From: Rana temporaria
Lineage: Eukaryota; Chordata; Amphibia; Anura; Ranidae
Assembly (NCBI RefSeq): GCF_905171775.1
Contig: NC_053489.1
Location: 397,957,483 to 398,021,482, forward strand
DNA: 64,000 nucleotides
Direction of reading: 5' to 3'
A program made the position numbers and the translations under genes. Under the pieces are notes generated by a model. It had not been told where the DNA came from, did not search any database, and was given only the letters and a program-made list of their open reading frames with translations. Shown piece after piece: positions 45,574 through 56,350 of the stretch; position 1 is the stretch's first letter, and each line of letters starts with the position of its first letter.

Positions 45574-45938
45574 AGTCCACAAGCAAACCAAGTGGCCGTG
45601 GTACAGGGCTCCCCAATCTCTTGGAAGGGGCCTCTTCCACGCCCTGTAGAAGTGATCGTGGGGCAGTGGTATATCTTCTATTATCTTACTTTTTAATTCT
45701 ATTGCATTGCAGGTCAGTGACCAGATCTGAACCTTGTAGCTCTCCTACAACTTGCGTTTATCTGCATTATTTTGCAGAGCAGAGTAGGGACTTGCCAGAG
45801 TGGGATTACTTTGATGCAGTTGGCTAGCTCAAACATTTATTGCAATGTATGTGAATAAAAAAAAAAAATGATTTTGTGCAAAGGTTGCTAGAAACAGTAT
45901 ATAACATTGTACAGAGGGTCTATTCAGAATTTTTAGTG

Positions 45939-46228
45939 TTAAAGGGGTTGTAAAGGTTTGTCTTTTATTTTCTAAATTGGTTCCTTTAAGCTAGTGTATT
46001 GTTGGTTCACTTACCTTTTCCTTCGATTTCCCTTGAATTTTTCACTTCCTGTTTCTCCTCAGTAAGCTTTCCACCATCATCCGAGCGGTGGAAAGTAATT
46101 TAAAACAGTTTACTAAACAGCTTACTGAGGAGGAACAGGAAGTGACAAATTCAAACAAAGAAAAAAAACATTTAGAAGGGAAATCGAAGGAAAAGGTAAG
46201 TGAACCAACAATGCACTAGCTTAAAGTA
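45939..46228. mobile_element. TTAA hairpin MITE of the AGGGGTTGTAAAGG family, right end lost
   Basis: It starts TTAAAGGGGTTGTAAAGG like the perfect copy at 21614. The two halves are inverted: GTTGGTTCACTTACCTTTTC (46002) against GAAAAGGTAAGTGAACCAAC (46190), and GCTTTCCACC/GGTGGAAAG at the centre. The final terminal repeat is missing after GCTTAAAG. Confidence 0.65.
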
Positions 46229-46466
46229 ATAAGTAAAAAAGGAGGGCGCTAGAAAGTGATTATAAAAAAAAACTAGCTTAAAGTATAAGTTCTTACCCTC
46301 ACCATGATCTAGATGTGCTAGGGATCTAAATTTTACAGGTTTATAGGTAGTTATCTTAGCAATATGCATGCAAATTTTTAGGAGCGTGTGTCATGCCGGA
46401 CAAAGTTGAATACAGATCCATGATTAGGTTCCTCCATCTGCAAGGGAAATCTGACTAAATAATCCA

Positions 46467-48260
46467 TTAACCACTTGACCACTGGGCACTTAAACCCTCT
46501 TCCTAACCAGACCAATTTTCAGCTTTCGGTGCTCTCACAATTTGAATGACAATTACTTAGTCATACAACATTGTACCCATATGAAATTTCTGTCCTTTTT
46601 TTCACACAAATAGAGCTTTCTTTTGGTGGTATTTGATCACCTCTGGGTTTTTTATATTTTGCGCTATAAAAGAAAAAAGACTGAAAATTCTGTAAAAATA
46701 TAAAAAAAATCTCGTTTCTGTCATATTAGCAGGTTATTTCTCACACACAGCATATGCATACCACAAATTACACCCCAAAACACATTCTGCTATTCTTCCT
46801 AAGTATGGCGATACCTCATGTGTGAGACTTTTACACAGCGTGGCCACATACAGAGGCCCAACATGCAGGAAGCACCATCAGGCGTTCTGGAGCACCCAGG
46901 CCAATTCTGACATTTCTCTCCTACATGTAAAAATCATAATTTATTTGCTAGAAAATTACATAGAACCCCAAAACATTATATATGCTTTTTTAGCAAAGAC
47001 CCTAGAAAATACAATGGCGGCCATTACAACTTTTTATCTTGCACAGTATTTTCGCAGCAATTTTTTGAACACATGTTTTTAAAAAAAATAACTGTTTTGT
47101 GCTTAAAAAAAAACACAAAACAGTAAAGTTAGCCCAATGTTTTTGCATAATATGAAAGATGAAGTTACGCCGAGTAAATAGATACCTAACATGTCTCCCT
47201 TTGCTACTAAAAATCCCCATAGGTGACGTTTTAATTATTTTTATTAGTTACATGTTTTTAGTTACGGAGAAGGTCTAGGGCCAAGATAATTGCTCTCGCT
47301 CTAACGTTCGCAGCGATACCTCAAATGTGTAGCTTGAACAACGTTTTCATATGTGGGCGGGACTACGTGTGCGTTCGCTTCTGTGTGCGAGCACACAGGG
47401 ACAGGGGCGCTTTAAAAAAATATATGTATATTTTATTGTTCAATTTACTTTATTTATTTTAGTTTGACACTTTTTTCCCCAAAAATAATTTTTTTGATCA
47501 CTTTTATTCCTATTATAAGGAATGTAAACATCCCTTGTAATAGGAATATAGCATGACAGGTCCTCTTTACAGTGACATATGGGGTCAATAAGACCCCACA
47601 TCTCACCTCTAGGCTGGGAAGCCTGAAATAAAAAAAGTATTGCAGAGTATTGGAGTATTGCAGAGTATTGGAGTATTGCAGAGTATTGGAGTATTGCAGA
47701 GTATTGGAGTATTGCAGAGTATTGGAGTATTGCAGAGTATTGGAGTATTGTGCAGGGTATTGGAGTATTGTGCAGGGTATTGGAGTATTGTGCAGGGTAT
47801 TGGAGTATTGTGCAGGGTATTGGAGTATTGTGCGGGGTATTGGAGTATTGTGCAGGGTATTGGAGTATTGTGCGGGGTATTGCAGAGTATTGTGCGGGGT
47901 ATTGCAGAGTATTGTGCGGGGTACTGCAGAGTATTGCGCAGGGATGGATGGCTGGATTTGTGACTGCATTTGTCACAGATCCAGCCCACAGTGCTGCTGC
48001 TGCCACCCGCTCTCCCCCCTCTCTTCTCACACTGTACCGATTGGTACAGAGAGAGGAGGGAGGAACCGGCCTCATCACATGATGCCGGTTTGTTTACAAG
48101 TCATCACTCCGTCATTTGACAGGGCGATCACGTGGTAAACGGCCGCTATTAGCGGCAATTTACCGCGATCCATGATGCGCCGGGTCTTCTAGAGCCTCCC
48201 AGAACAACTCGACCGCGCTGTAGACGTCTTTCGTCTATAGCGCGGTCGGCAAAAGGTTAA
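46467..48260. mobile_element. TTAA-flanked element of the TTAACCACTTGA family
   Basis: TTAACCACTTGACCACTGGG opens and CGGTCGGCAAAAGGTTAA closes it (TTAA 46467-46470 and 48257-48260). Internal tracts are shared, in reverse order, with 58425-59641 (for example TTGCTCTCGCTCTAACGTTC against its complement at 59175-59200). A minisatellite at 47638-47945 has expanded it. No transposase is encoded. Confidence 0.7.
47638..47945. repeat. 18/20-bp minisatellite
   Basis: About six units of TATTGCAGAGTATTGGAG are followed by about ten units of the TATTGTGCAGGGTATTGGAG type. The repeats create six overlapping open frames on both strands that are artefacts. Confidence 0.95.
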
Positions 48261-48931
48261 GAGACGTCAGATGTGTATGGAAAGGATTTTCCACCCAGCT
48301 GGGTATATCGATATGATCCTGAGACTAAAGAAATTAGTAAATCATGGAAAAATGCTTCATCACCCACCTCCAAAAATGCTAAGGTGCAACATTCATCCAG
48401 CAAGGTCAGTGTTTTGGGATTGCACGGGTATAATATTGACAGATTACTTACAAAAAGAGTCTACAATAACAAGAGCATATTACAGGAACTTACGACAAAA
48501 GCTATCAAAGAAAAAAGGTGAGGTTTGCTATAAAAAGGTGAGTTGCTGCTAGCTGACAATGCACCTGCACATCGAGCTGCAGAAACTGTCACTTTTGTTC
48601 GTGATAGTGGCTATGAATCTTTGCCTCATTCACCTTACTCACCTGACCTGGCAACTTTGGACTTCATCGTGTTTCCAACACTAAGAAACACACGAAACAT
48701 GAAGAAACATTTACAGGGAAGACGTTTCCAAAATGATGAACCAGTCATTACCGAAGTTGATAGCTGGTTTTCCTCCAAATCTGCATACTTTTACAGAGAT
48801 GGTATTAAAGGTCTGTTCCACAGATGTGAGAAGTGTGTAACCATAGGAGGTGGATATGTAGAGAAGGAAGAGTCAGTGGACTACATTTCAGATCCCTAGC
48901 ACATCTTGATCTTGGTGAGGTTAAGAACTTA

Positions 48932-49299
48932 TTGGCCTCCCCTTGTATATACCCTGAACTTAGTGTGGAGTTATTCACTTTCAGGTTGTTACAAAGGACA
49001 AGGGGCATTTTTACATTTGATCGAAAGGAGATTTAACCTTCACATACAGAAAGGCTTCTTTGCAGTAAGAGCTGTGAAAATGTGGAATAGACACCCAAAC
49101 AAAAACTTGTTCTGGCCAACTCAATAGATGCATTCCTAAATTAATAAAATATAACTGGATACGAATATTTAGAGGTAATAATACCAGGGGTAGTTGATCC
49201 AGGGAACATTCGATTGCCTCATGGGGGGGATACAAAATAAATTTTCCCCTGCTGGAGCGAATTGGATCATGTTTTTTTTTTTGCCTTCCTCTGGACCAA
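48932..49299 (+). pseudogene. CR1-like LINE: C-terminal coding end and 3' UTR
   Basis: 48940-49127 encodes GCYKGQGAFLHLIERRF then KGFFAVRAVKMWNRHPN, like the last domain of CR1-type LINE ORF2 (usual form F..RVV..WN.LP). It is followed by the 3' segment CCAGGGGTAGTTGATCCAGG ... GCCTTCCTCTGGACCAACTG, which continues after the MITE to about 50140. No reverse transcriptase remains, so the class is a moderate-confidence inference. Confidence 0.5.
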
Positions 49300-49304
49300 C
49301 TGTG

Positions 49305-50035
49305 GGCCAGATTCAGGTACATTTGCGTATCTTTGTGCCGGCGTAGCGCATCTCATATGTGCTACGCCGATGTAACATTTAGAGGCAAGCTGCGTATTCA
49401 CAAAGCACTTGCTCCCATATTTACGCCAGCGTAGCGCAAATAGGCCGGCGTAAGCCCACCTAATTAAAAGTAGGCAGGTAGTGGGCGTGTTGTATTAAAA
49501 TGAATCGTGACCCCATATAAATGCATGGCCGTACGAACGGCGCATGCGCACACATGCTCAGAATCACGTTGCATATACTCCCTATGATACGTCGGCTCAA
49601 TGCTTTCGACGTGAATGTAACTTACGCCCAGCCCCATTCACGTACGACTTACGTAAACGACGTAAAATCCGACGGCTGTTCCGACGTCCATACCATAACA
49701 TGACTTACCCCTGCTTTATGAGGGATAACTATACGCCGGACGTACGCCTTACGTAAACGGCGTAGCTTACTGCGACGGGCACAAGTACGTTCGTGAATCG
49801 GCGCATCTAGGTGATTTACATATTCAACGCGTAAATCAACGGAAGCGCCCCTAGCGGCCAGCGTAAATATGCACCCAAGATAAGATGGCGTAGGAGACTT
49901 ACGTCGGTCGTATTAAGCCAAAATTCAGGTGTATCTTGTTTCCTGAATACGGCGCATAGATACGACGGCGAATCCGAGGACTTACGCGGCGTATCAATAG
50001 ATACGTTTCGGCGTAAGTTCTCTGTGAATCTGGCC
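49305..50035. mobile_element. GGCCAGATTCA-type MITE, apparent TSD CTGTG
   Basis: GGCCAGATTCA at the left and TGAATCTGGCC at the right are inverted repeats. CTGTG precedes and follows (49300-49304 and 50036-50040). The 731-bp interior is rich in ACGTAAACGACG/TACGCCGG phrases. It interrupts the CR1-like 3' UTR exactly: removing it restores CCAACTGTGTGTATAGGG. The element at 61701 shares the same terminus. Confidence 0.75.
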
Positions 50036-50140
50036 CTGTGTGTATAGGGTTGTGTATATGAAGATTTTCTATTTGTGTTGGTGTGTGTTTTTTCAACTAG
50101 ATGGACTAGTGTCTTTTTTCAACATGACTATGTCGCTATG
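50036..50140 (+). mobile_element. CR1-like LINE 3' UTR, continued
   Basis: TGTGTATAGGGTTGTGTATA to CAACTAGATGGACTAGTGTC and ACTATGTCGCTATG completes the copy begun at 48932. The final octamer-like repeats resemble the 3' tail of CR1 elements. Confidence 0.5.
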
Positions 50141-50673
50141 TATTTATTTATGTATAAGCTATCTGGATTTGAGCACAGGTATATCTTCTTTCAGGTACAT
50201 GAATTGGGTGCAAGCACTGACACTTTCGATGCTGCGCCCCAATGGAATATTAAAGGGTATCTCTAACACCCTTTATGAATCCCCCCGATTGTGTTAATCT
50301 ACTCATTAATATATTGCCATTTTACTAGGACAGAGGGAGCTGGGTGTGGCCTTTTTTTGAGTCATGCAGGTTTGTAAGTGGTAAATATAAAATGTTCATG
50401 TGCATTTGTTCACATTTACCCGATTTAAAAATGCATTTTTTTTACTTTTAACACAAAATGATAAAGAACATATATAAAAAAAAACAATATGGATTCCATT
50501 TGACCATGTGTTTGTCCTCCACAGCCTGGAGGAAGAATAGACGATAAAGAGCTGGAGATATAATAGTAGTGCCTACCCTGAAGGAGCCACTGTTTCCTTG
50601 GGTATCCTGTTCCCAGTGCCCATGACTCTGTAAGCAGCGCCATGCTCTCTGACACACTCAGGCTGAAGAAGGA
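50141..50673. other. unassigned non-coding sequence
   Basis: Nothing recognisable is present. Confidence 0.35.
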
Positions 50674-50875
50674 TTAAAAGGGTAAACTCATAGCATTTTT
50701 AACATTGGCTAGCTATCCCTAATGGCACGCCAATGATATCTAGAGGATTTAGCATATCAGCAATTTTTATTGGCCGTTAGTCCTTATTTATACTTATATG
50801 GGCATATAAACATTCAGAAACGCTTATAGTTAAACTTATACTCTGGCTTAACATGCTATGAGTTTACCCTTTTAA
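50674..50875. mobile_element. TTAA-flanked MITE with AAGGGTAAACTCATAGCAT termini
   Basis: It opens TTAAAAGGGTAAACTCATAG and closes CTATGAGTTTACCCTTTTAA, a perfect inverted repeat of more than 20 bp. Length 202 bp, AT-rich interior. Confidence 0.7.
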
Positions 50876-51187
50876 TCCTTATACTAACACATGGCTAATA
50901 TCTGGGTGGTCTTCACAGGTGCCGGCTCCTCCCTTTTCAGTGGACGTTTTTTGTGTGGCTCCTTGCAAGCCCCTTGGGGCGGTCCCCCTTTTTCCTTCAG
51001 TGTTGCTTCGGGGGGGATGTGGGTGGCAATCCAGCCCCCTGGATTCATCAACAGTACTATCTCTGGTCACATGAATAGTTATTTCACCGCTGAGTGGTAA
51101 ATATACCATCATGATTTATTCAACAACATGTATGACGTTTTTCTAAACTTTTAAAATATGTAGTGTACTGTATGTATATATTTTTTA
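50876..51187. other. unassigned non-coding sequence
   Basis: Nothing recognisable is present. Confidence 0.35.
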
Positions 51188-51241
51188 GAGCCAATTGTCC
51201 CCCTGAGGAGACCGAACAGAGGTTGAAACGCGTCGGGGCTC
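51188..51241 (+). ncRNA. candidate type I hammerhead ribozyme (Penelope/retrozyme-like)
   Basis: Read as RNA, CUGAGGA (51203-51209) fits the CUGANGA core and GAAA (51225-51228) the second core block, and the cleavage triplet GUC is at 51232-51234. Helix I is CCCC (51199-51202) with GGGG (51235-51238), plus GAG/CUC beyond an internal loop. Helix II is GACC with GGUU (one G-U pair), closed by a GAACAGA loop. Helix III is only two pairs with a 2-nt loop, as in the minimal hammerheads known from Penelope-like elements and retrozymes. The GAAACGCGTC phrase is shared with such elements. Activity is not shown; no Penelope reading frame is adjacent. Confidence 0.55.
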
Positions 51242-52180
51242 GCACACCCTATAGCCTATGCTATGTTACGATGTGCACAATTTTGTTCTTTTATTGCATT
51301 AAATTGTATTTGTACTGTACATATACTGTATCATTGGACCAGATTAATTCTACTGTATTCTATTCATGCTACTGGATTATTCTTCCAATAAATAATTCTT
51401 ATTATTCAAATTTTTGATCTTGTTACATTGCTGTCCAAAGCCCCACTGGGGAAACTTTCCATTTTTGTATTACTTCCGGGGTGTGCAGCCTTTTCGTCTC
51501 TGCTATGTGTGTCTTTTCCTTATATGTAATGTAATGCTACATCCCTTCTTCCCCATCCCCCCCCTCTTGTTGCTGTGTCTAATTGTGTTGGTAAATGCCA
51601 CATAGACAATGGTGACATCTCTCCGCAGGGGATGTGTATTGAGAGGCTGCCTGCTTACCATAATCCCTTTATGTTTAACTGTAGTCTGTTTCAATGTACA
51701 AGTGTTCCGTTCCCATTGGTTCTTTCTTGTCCCCTACCCACCCCCCCCATGACAAGGCTAAGGGGAGTGTCCCTAACTGTGTGTAAAAGTGTATGTTTTG
51801 TATTTAATAAACAGTTTATGCTCTGCATGTTTAACCCTCAACACCTGTGTGGATTGTCTTGTGATTGAGGGGTTAAGGGGTGGTTATGGTGAATCTGCGG
51901 CTGTGAGTGCGTTTGGAGGACAGGAGACACAGGTCTGGCGGATGTGCCCACCTGGGGTATCCGAGATCCGTCACAAGCGGTTTATGTTTTATACAGCGGC
52001 TGCTTTGTTTGTTGTGAATCTTGACAAATAAAAAGGAGGAAGAAGTTGCCAGAGGGACAACCACTCTTGTGCCTGGAGGCAGGTGTAAAGGGATGAGGTT
52101 CTGAAGGAGTACCAGTGTAGATTTTTCATCAGCTGGGGACTGTGAAGTAGCTGGGAAAGCTTCAGGAGAGAACTCATCCA
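51242..52180. other. unassigned non-coding sequence
   Basis: Several AATAAA/AATAAT runs lie near 51390. No gene or repeat end is identified. Confidence 0.3.
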
Positions 52181-52410
52181 CAAAGTACAGCGGGTAGCTG
52201 TGAGTAAAGCTTGAAGGAGTGCAATGGGTAGCTGTAAGTAAAGCTTGAAGAGAACTACAGCAGGTAGCTGTGAGATAAGCTTGAGGGATCCAGCAGGGAG
52301 CTGTAAGTCCAAGGACCCCAGCGGGTAGTGGTGGGTGAAGCTTGAAGAATACAGCGGGTAGCTGTGAACTAAGCTTGAGGATCTCCATTGGGATACGGTG
52401 AGTAAAGTTG
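52181..52410. repeat. degenerate tandem repeat with GGTAGCTGTGAGTAAAGCTTGA units
   Basis: About six diverged copies of a 35-45 bp unit (AGCGGGTAGCTGTGAG then AAGCTTGARGG). Confidence 0.75.
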
Positions 52411-53132
52411 TTTCTATAGGAGACAGCAGTTGCTATGAAATACTGATTGCTGCAATCAGCTTAAAGGACCTTTTTCTGTATTGCTGTCTGCCTAGTCCTT
52501 TTTTTGTCCAAGGAGTCTGCCAAGTTGCTATTGCATTTGCCTAAGGGCGTCCTGTGCCCTACCCCTCTCTCTCCCTGTTCCTGTTAAGAGAAATAAAAAT
52601 CTCTTTGTTCATTTTTAAAAGTGACTGGTGCCCATTAGGGATGAGCATGGTGCCTTTGGCCAATCATGGCTCGGGGGGACTAAGTCCACACAGTGCATTT
52701 TGTGGTGTACTATTTCTAATATACTTCAGGTGGTGTATTAATATATATGTATTAATATATATAAAATAATTTTTATTACAAAATATAGAAAATTGATGTA
52801 CAGTAAAATAAAAATTATTTTAGTGTGACAATCATGCAATAGCTCATTATAAACATTCTATTGTTACCAATAAAATATCCACTTATCAACAATACAAGGT
52901 ACATTTCTTTGGTTCTGTTTTTTATTCACTGCCTATTATTAGCGCTGGAATTTTGTATGTTTTTTTTTACCCTTGAAGGGTTGTGCATTTCCCTTTATTT
53001 GCTAGCGACTATGTTTATGTTTTAGCACTGATCTCACATACTGTTTTTTATTATACCACACAAAGGTTACTGCATAAAACAACTAAAGACTACATGAAAA
53101 CGGAAAATTGTATTCTCACCTTTCTGTAATTT
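52411..53132. other. unassigned sequence with short AT repeats
   Basis: A TATTAATATATAT stretch lies near 52735-52765. No gene is visible. Confidence 0.35.
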
Positions 53133-55366
53133 TAGTTTCCTGGTGTATCTTCATGGCAGCATACACTGGGTTGTGGCTCTGCCCCCACAACCTAATAGGA
53201 CGGGTCAACTATAAGTTTTCAGATCATATTTAAGTTTATATTTTGTCATACACCTTGTGCTATACCTTCCCATTACTCCCTAGTCTGCCTTAAAAGTCCC
53301 CGTTGGGGTAATTATTCTCTCTTCTTGGGATATTGGCAGCTATTGTTGTCTTGAAGATCAGAGGTCAACTACTCCTTTCCTTTTGTAATGTGTCCAGAAA
53401 GACCATCCTTTGTGTAGGGTGTAAGATGCTCTTCTTCCAGATTATTATCTACCCAAAGGTCTGAAGGGCGTGGATTAGGAGTCTCCGATGGTGCGCCAAA
53501 ATATCCCTGCTGCTGGCAAGACCAGGCTATCATCCAAATATTGGTGGACCCTCAGACTGCTTCTTCCTCAAGGAACGCGATAGCTGGAATCAGAACCTCC
53601 GTAAAGTCCTGGGGGGGGGGGGAGTAAAAATCCTGAAAGGTAGGCTTCGAAACTGAAAGTGCTGGTGATTGATGGCGAAGCGCAAATACCTCTGAAAAGC
53701 AGGATGAATTGGCAAGTGGGGATATGTATCAGATAAGTCTACAGACGGCATCCAGTCCCCGAGATGTATTGCCAACAGTATTGATTGGAGGCTCTGTATC
53801 TTGAAGGACTTGAGACAAATGCTTCTGTTGAGGTATTTTAGGTTTAGTAATGGTCTAAAATCCTCTGCCCTGATGTGATATTGGCACTTTCAAGAGACTA
53901 TGTTTCTGAAGAAGGTCCATTAAGTATTTGACCATTATCTTTCTTCACCTCTGATATGAGGGAATCCTGGTTGATTGTAAATAACCCCTTGAACTGCCAC
54001 CCATGGTCAAATAAAACAGTGGACACCACCCAAGGATCTGACACATGCTCCACCCACACTTGTGTAGTGTATGAGCCTCTACCACCATAGGCTAGGTGGG
54101 CATGCCCTCAAAAAGATTTTAGCTGTTCACCCCTGAAGAAGACTCAGATTTCTGGAGGCCTATTAGAAAAGAATGTTCCTTCTTCCAGTTTTTCTTGAAT
54201 TCCCTACCTGGCCTGGCTAAGTCTATCAATGATGCGTTAACCATTGGAGCTGTGATCAGGGGTTTACCCCGGGTCCTTTAGTTGCCTCTTCCAGGCAGGA
54301 GCGGCAAGCCAGCGTATCTGGTAGAACCGGAGCCCCGCAAACTCAGCATGCATTATCCCCTGGGCGTAAGTGGTGAACCTGAGAGGCCGAATGGTAGTGC
54401 GGAGGGGGTTGCGGGAAGCAATGATGATGGAAGGAAGACCTGGAGTGACTTCTCTTGGACCGTTTTGAAGGGGAGGCTCTAGATGACCTGGGAGGGTAAG
54501 ATACGACAGAATTAGTCATATGGCTCTCCTTTGATCTATCTTCACTACTTGCCAAATCCCTTACCTTATAGGGTGGTCTGCTTGGGCAGCAGATTTCATA
54601 GACAGAAGGATAGTAACCCCTAAAGGATATATTCCATGAATAGACAGACAATACAAGTGAAACCCAAAAAGTGACAAGCTAATGTAGCCCCAAACAATTG
54701 CATGCAATGTGCCAGGAAGAATGATACAAAAGGTACAGATCAGAAGAGAAGCACAGTCCCAGCCTCTGTGAAGTATAACCGCCAGTGCAGCAAAGTCACA
54801 AAGACAGGAATTGCTGTTTAAAGTGGAGCTGCCAGGGAGGAAGTGATGTCATTGCCGAGCATGCTCAGTGCAATTAGAAGACTCCGGTGCCATCTTGCAA
54901 ACTGGCAAAAGAGGTTCCTGTTGTTGTCCCTTCGATCCAGCATGCTCAGAAGCCCAAAGCATGGTTGCCATCTTAGAAAAGGGCAGAGGAACACAGGAGG
55001 ACTACAGGGCTTAGAAGAACAGCAGAAACTTAAAAAAGGAAGAAAGTAAAGGAGAACCGCTGCAGAGAATCAAGCTTGTTTAAAGTGCTTTGTAATGCTA
55101 GCCAGCCCACCCCCAAAACCACCAGACTGGGGTTCCCTCCATAGAGCTTGTTTAGAAGCTGTACAGGATGGGTACTTCCACCCAGGAGAGGCTGAGCCTG
55201 GCTGGGGTGAATGCGGTAAGGGGTAGTACACGATCTATCCAGTCCCAATCAAATGAGGACAAAAAAGAGAATGCTGTGCTGGGGCCTAGCGGAAAACTTA
55301 GTTAACCAGTCCAATCAGGTTGTGAGGGTGGAGCCACAACCCAGATTATGCTGCACCAGGAAAACA
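53133..55366 (-). mobile_element. DIRS-like retroelement with inverted terminal repeats
   Basis: GTTTCCTGGTGTATC ... CTGGGTTGTGGCTCTGCCCC at 53135-53185 is inverted at 55315-55366 (GGTGGAGCCACAACCCAG ... CTGCACCAGGAAAAC). Inverted termini around a DIRS-type reverse transcriptase fit the DIRS1 group, which integrates with a tyrosine recombinase and not an integrase. Most of the body is unrecognisable and the recombinase is not found. Confidence 0.65.
53390..53900 (-). pseudogene. DIRS-type reverse transcriptase relic
   Basis: On the minus strand, DWMPSVDLSDTYPHLPIHPA and YLRFAINHQHFQFRSLPF match the DIRS/Ty3-related reverse transcriptase (usual form SVDLKDAYFHIPI). After frameshifts, YLDDSL (catalytic YLDD, about 53526-53540) and a WII/LTP/MVFL-type tail near 53400-53470 follow. 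Frameshifts include one at a poly-C run (53610-53622). It cannot make an enzyme. Confidence 0.75.
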
Positions 55367-55417
55367 GCTTTAAAAAAAAAGCCAAGTAAAAAATATCTAA
55401 CCAATAATTTTACTGTG

Positions 55418-55424
<7 letters not shown>

Positions 55425-55483
<59 letters not shown>

Positions 55484-55520
55484 TAAATATAAATAAATAT
55501 ATATATAAATATATATATGT
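55425..55520. repeat. (TA)n and (AAATAT)n microsatellite
   Basis: A pure TA run is followed by ATAAATATAAATATAAATAA variants. It directly follows the DIRS-like right terminus. Confidence 0.9.
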
Positions 55521-55689
55521 ATTGATACCAACATACTATAGGAAACCACCAGCGTCAAAGTAATGGGCACACTGCGAGTCAAGTAATAGGTTTGGTGTGG
55601 ATACTGAACACCCTGAACACCCCCCGGTTTAGTTCGCACCAGAACTCCCGAACATGTAAAAAGTTTGGACCTGAGCCACGAACTCTATG

Positions 55690-56350
55690 GGGGTGATTCA
55701 CAGAGAGTTAGGCTGCATTCACATCTAGGCGTACAAAATCGCGGCGTTTTGTCCCGCGAATTGCGGCGACAAATTGCGGCGTTTTGTACCGTGATTTGCA
55801 GCGACAAAACGCCGCGATTGTGAATGCAGCCTTGACCCCCTCTATGGAGATGGTTCCCATCTCCTATGCCGAACGCCGAAAGCCGCCTGAAAAAAAGGTC
55901 CGGGACTTTTTTTCAGGTGGCAGGCGTACGGCGTTCGGCGTTCGGCGTGGAGATGTGAACCATCTCCATAGAGGTACATGTTAAATCATCCCTCTGGCGT
56001 CTCGGGGCTGCTGCGGCGTCACACTACAGGCGACAAAACGCCTAGGTGTGAATGGGGGCTTAGGCCGGCGTATCAGTAGATACGCCGACCTAACTCGGAA
56101 TCTACGCCAACGCAAATTTAAGCGTATTCTGGAAACCAGATACGCTTAAATTAGGCTCAGATACGAGCGGCGCAAGTGTCCTACACCGTCGTATCCTAAA
56201 GTGTCATTTTTAGGCTGACCGCTAGGTGGCGCTTCCATTGCGGTCGGCCTAGAATATGTAAATGAGTAGATACGCCGATTCACGAACGTACGCTTGCCCG
56301 ACGCAGTAAAGATACGCCGTTTACGTAACGCACTTTCAGGCCTAAAGTTT
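55690..56350. mobile_element. ACGCCG-type MITE (host of the nested MITE at 55711)
   Basis: GGTGATTCACAGAGAG on the left and, beyond the nested MITE, GGCCGGCGTATCAGTAGATA and ACGCTTAAATTAGG palindromes resemble the interior of 49305-50035. Ends are decayed. Confidence 0.4.
55711..56059. mobile_element. PIF/Harbinger-type MITE, TSD TTA
   Basis: GGCTGCATTCACATCTAGGCG and CGCCTAGGTGTGAATGGGGGC are inverted. TTA lies at 55708-55710 and 56060-56062. Internal CGCGGCGTTTTGTC/GACAAAACGCCGCG and GATGGTTCCCATCTCC/GGAGATGTGAACCATC inverted pairs give a long hairpin. Confidence 0.75.

Larger units (their letters stand above)
46393..48899 (+). pseudogene. mariner transposase relic, internally deleted and split
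   Basis: The start codon region 46393-46458 encodes MPDKVEYRSMIRFLHLQGKS, typical of the mariner N-terminus, then stops. After the TTAA insertion (46467-48260) the gene resumes far downstream with WVYRYDPETKEISKSWKNAS, TSKNAKVQ, FWDCTGIILTDYL in a shifted frame, LLADNAPAHRA (second aspartate, codon 48555) and YSPDLATLDFIVFP (third aspartate, codon 48660). The spacing gives the DD34D signature of mariner. It ends with FYRDGIKGLFHRCEKCV at 48899. The first catalytic aspartate and about 140 residues are missing, so it was a deletion derivative before or at the time of insertion. Confidence 0.85.
46286..48931 (+). mobile_element. mariner element with nested TTAA element
   Basis: The ends are inverted: TAAGTTCTTACCCTCACC at 46286 against GGTGAGGTTAAGAACTTA ending at 48931. 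The match continues inward through AGATGTGCTAGGGATCT on the left and AGATCCCTAGCACATCT on the right. It holds the two remaining pieces of a mariner transposase gene, separated by the TTAA element. Confidence 0.75.

Noticed and set aside
47440..48138. six overlapping frames of up to 212 codons on both strands
   Set aside because: They are translations of the minisatellite and change together with unit length.
54282..54651. 102-codon serine/histidine-rich minus-strand frame as DIRS gag
   Set aside because: Position within the DIRS-like element is suggestive, but no recognisable gag motif is present.
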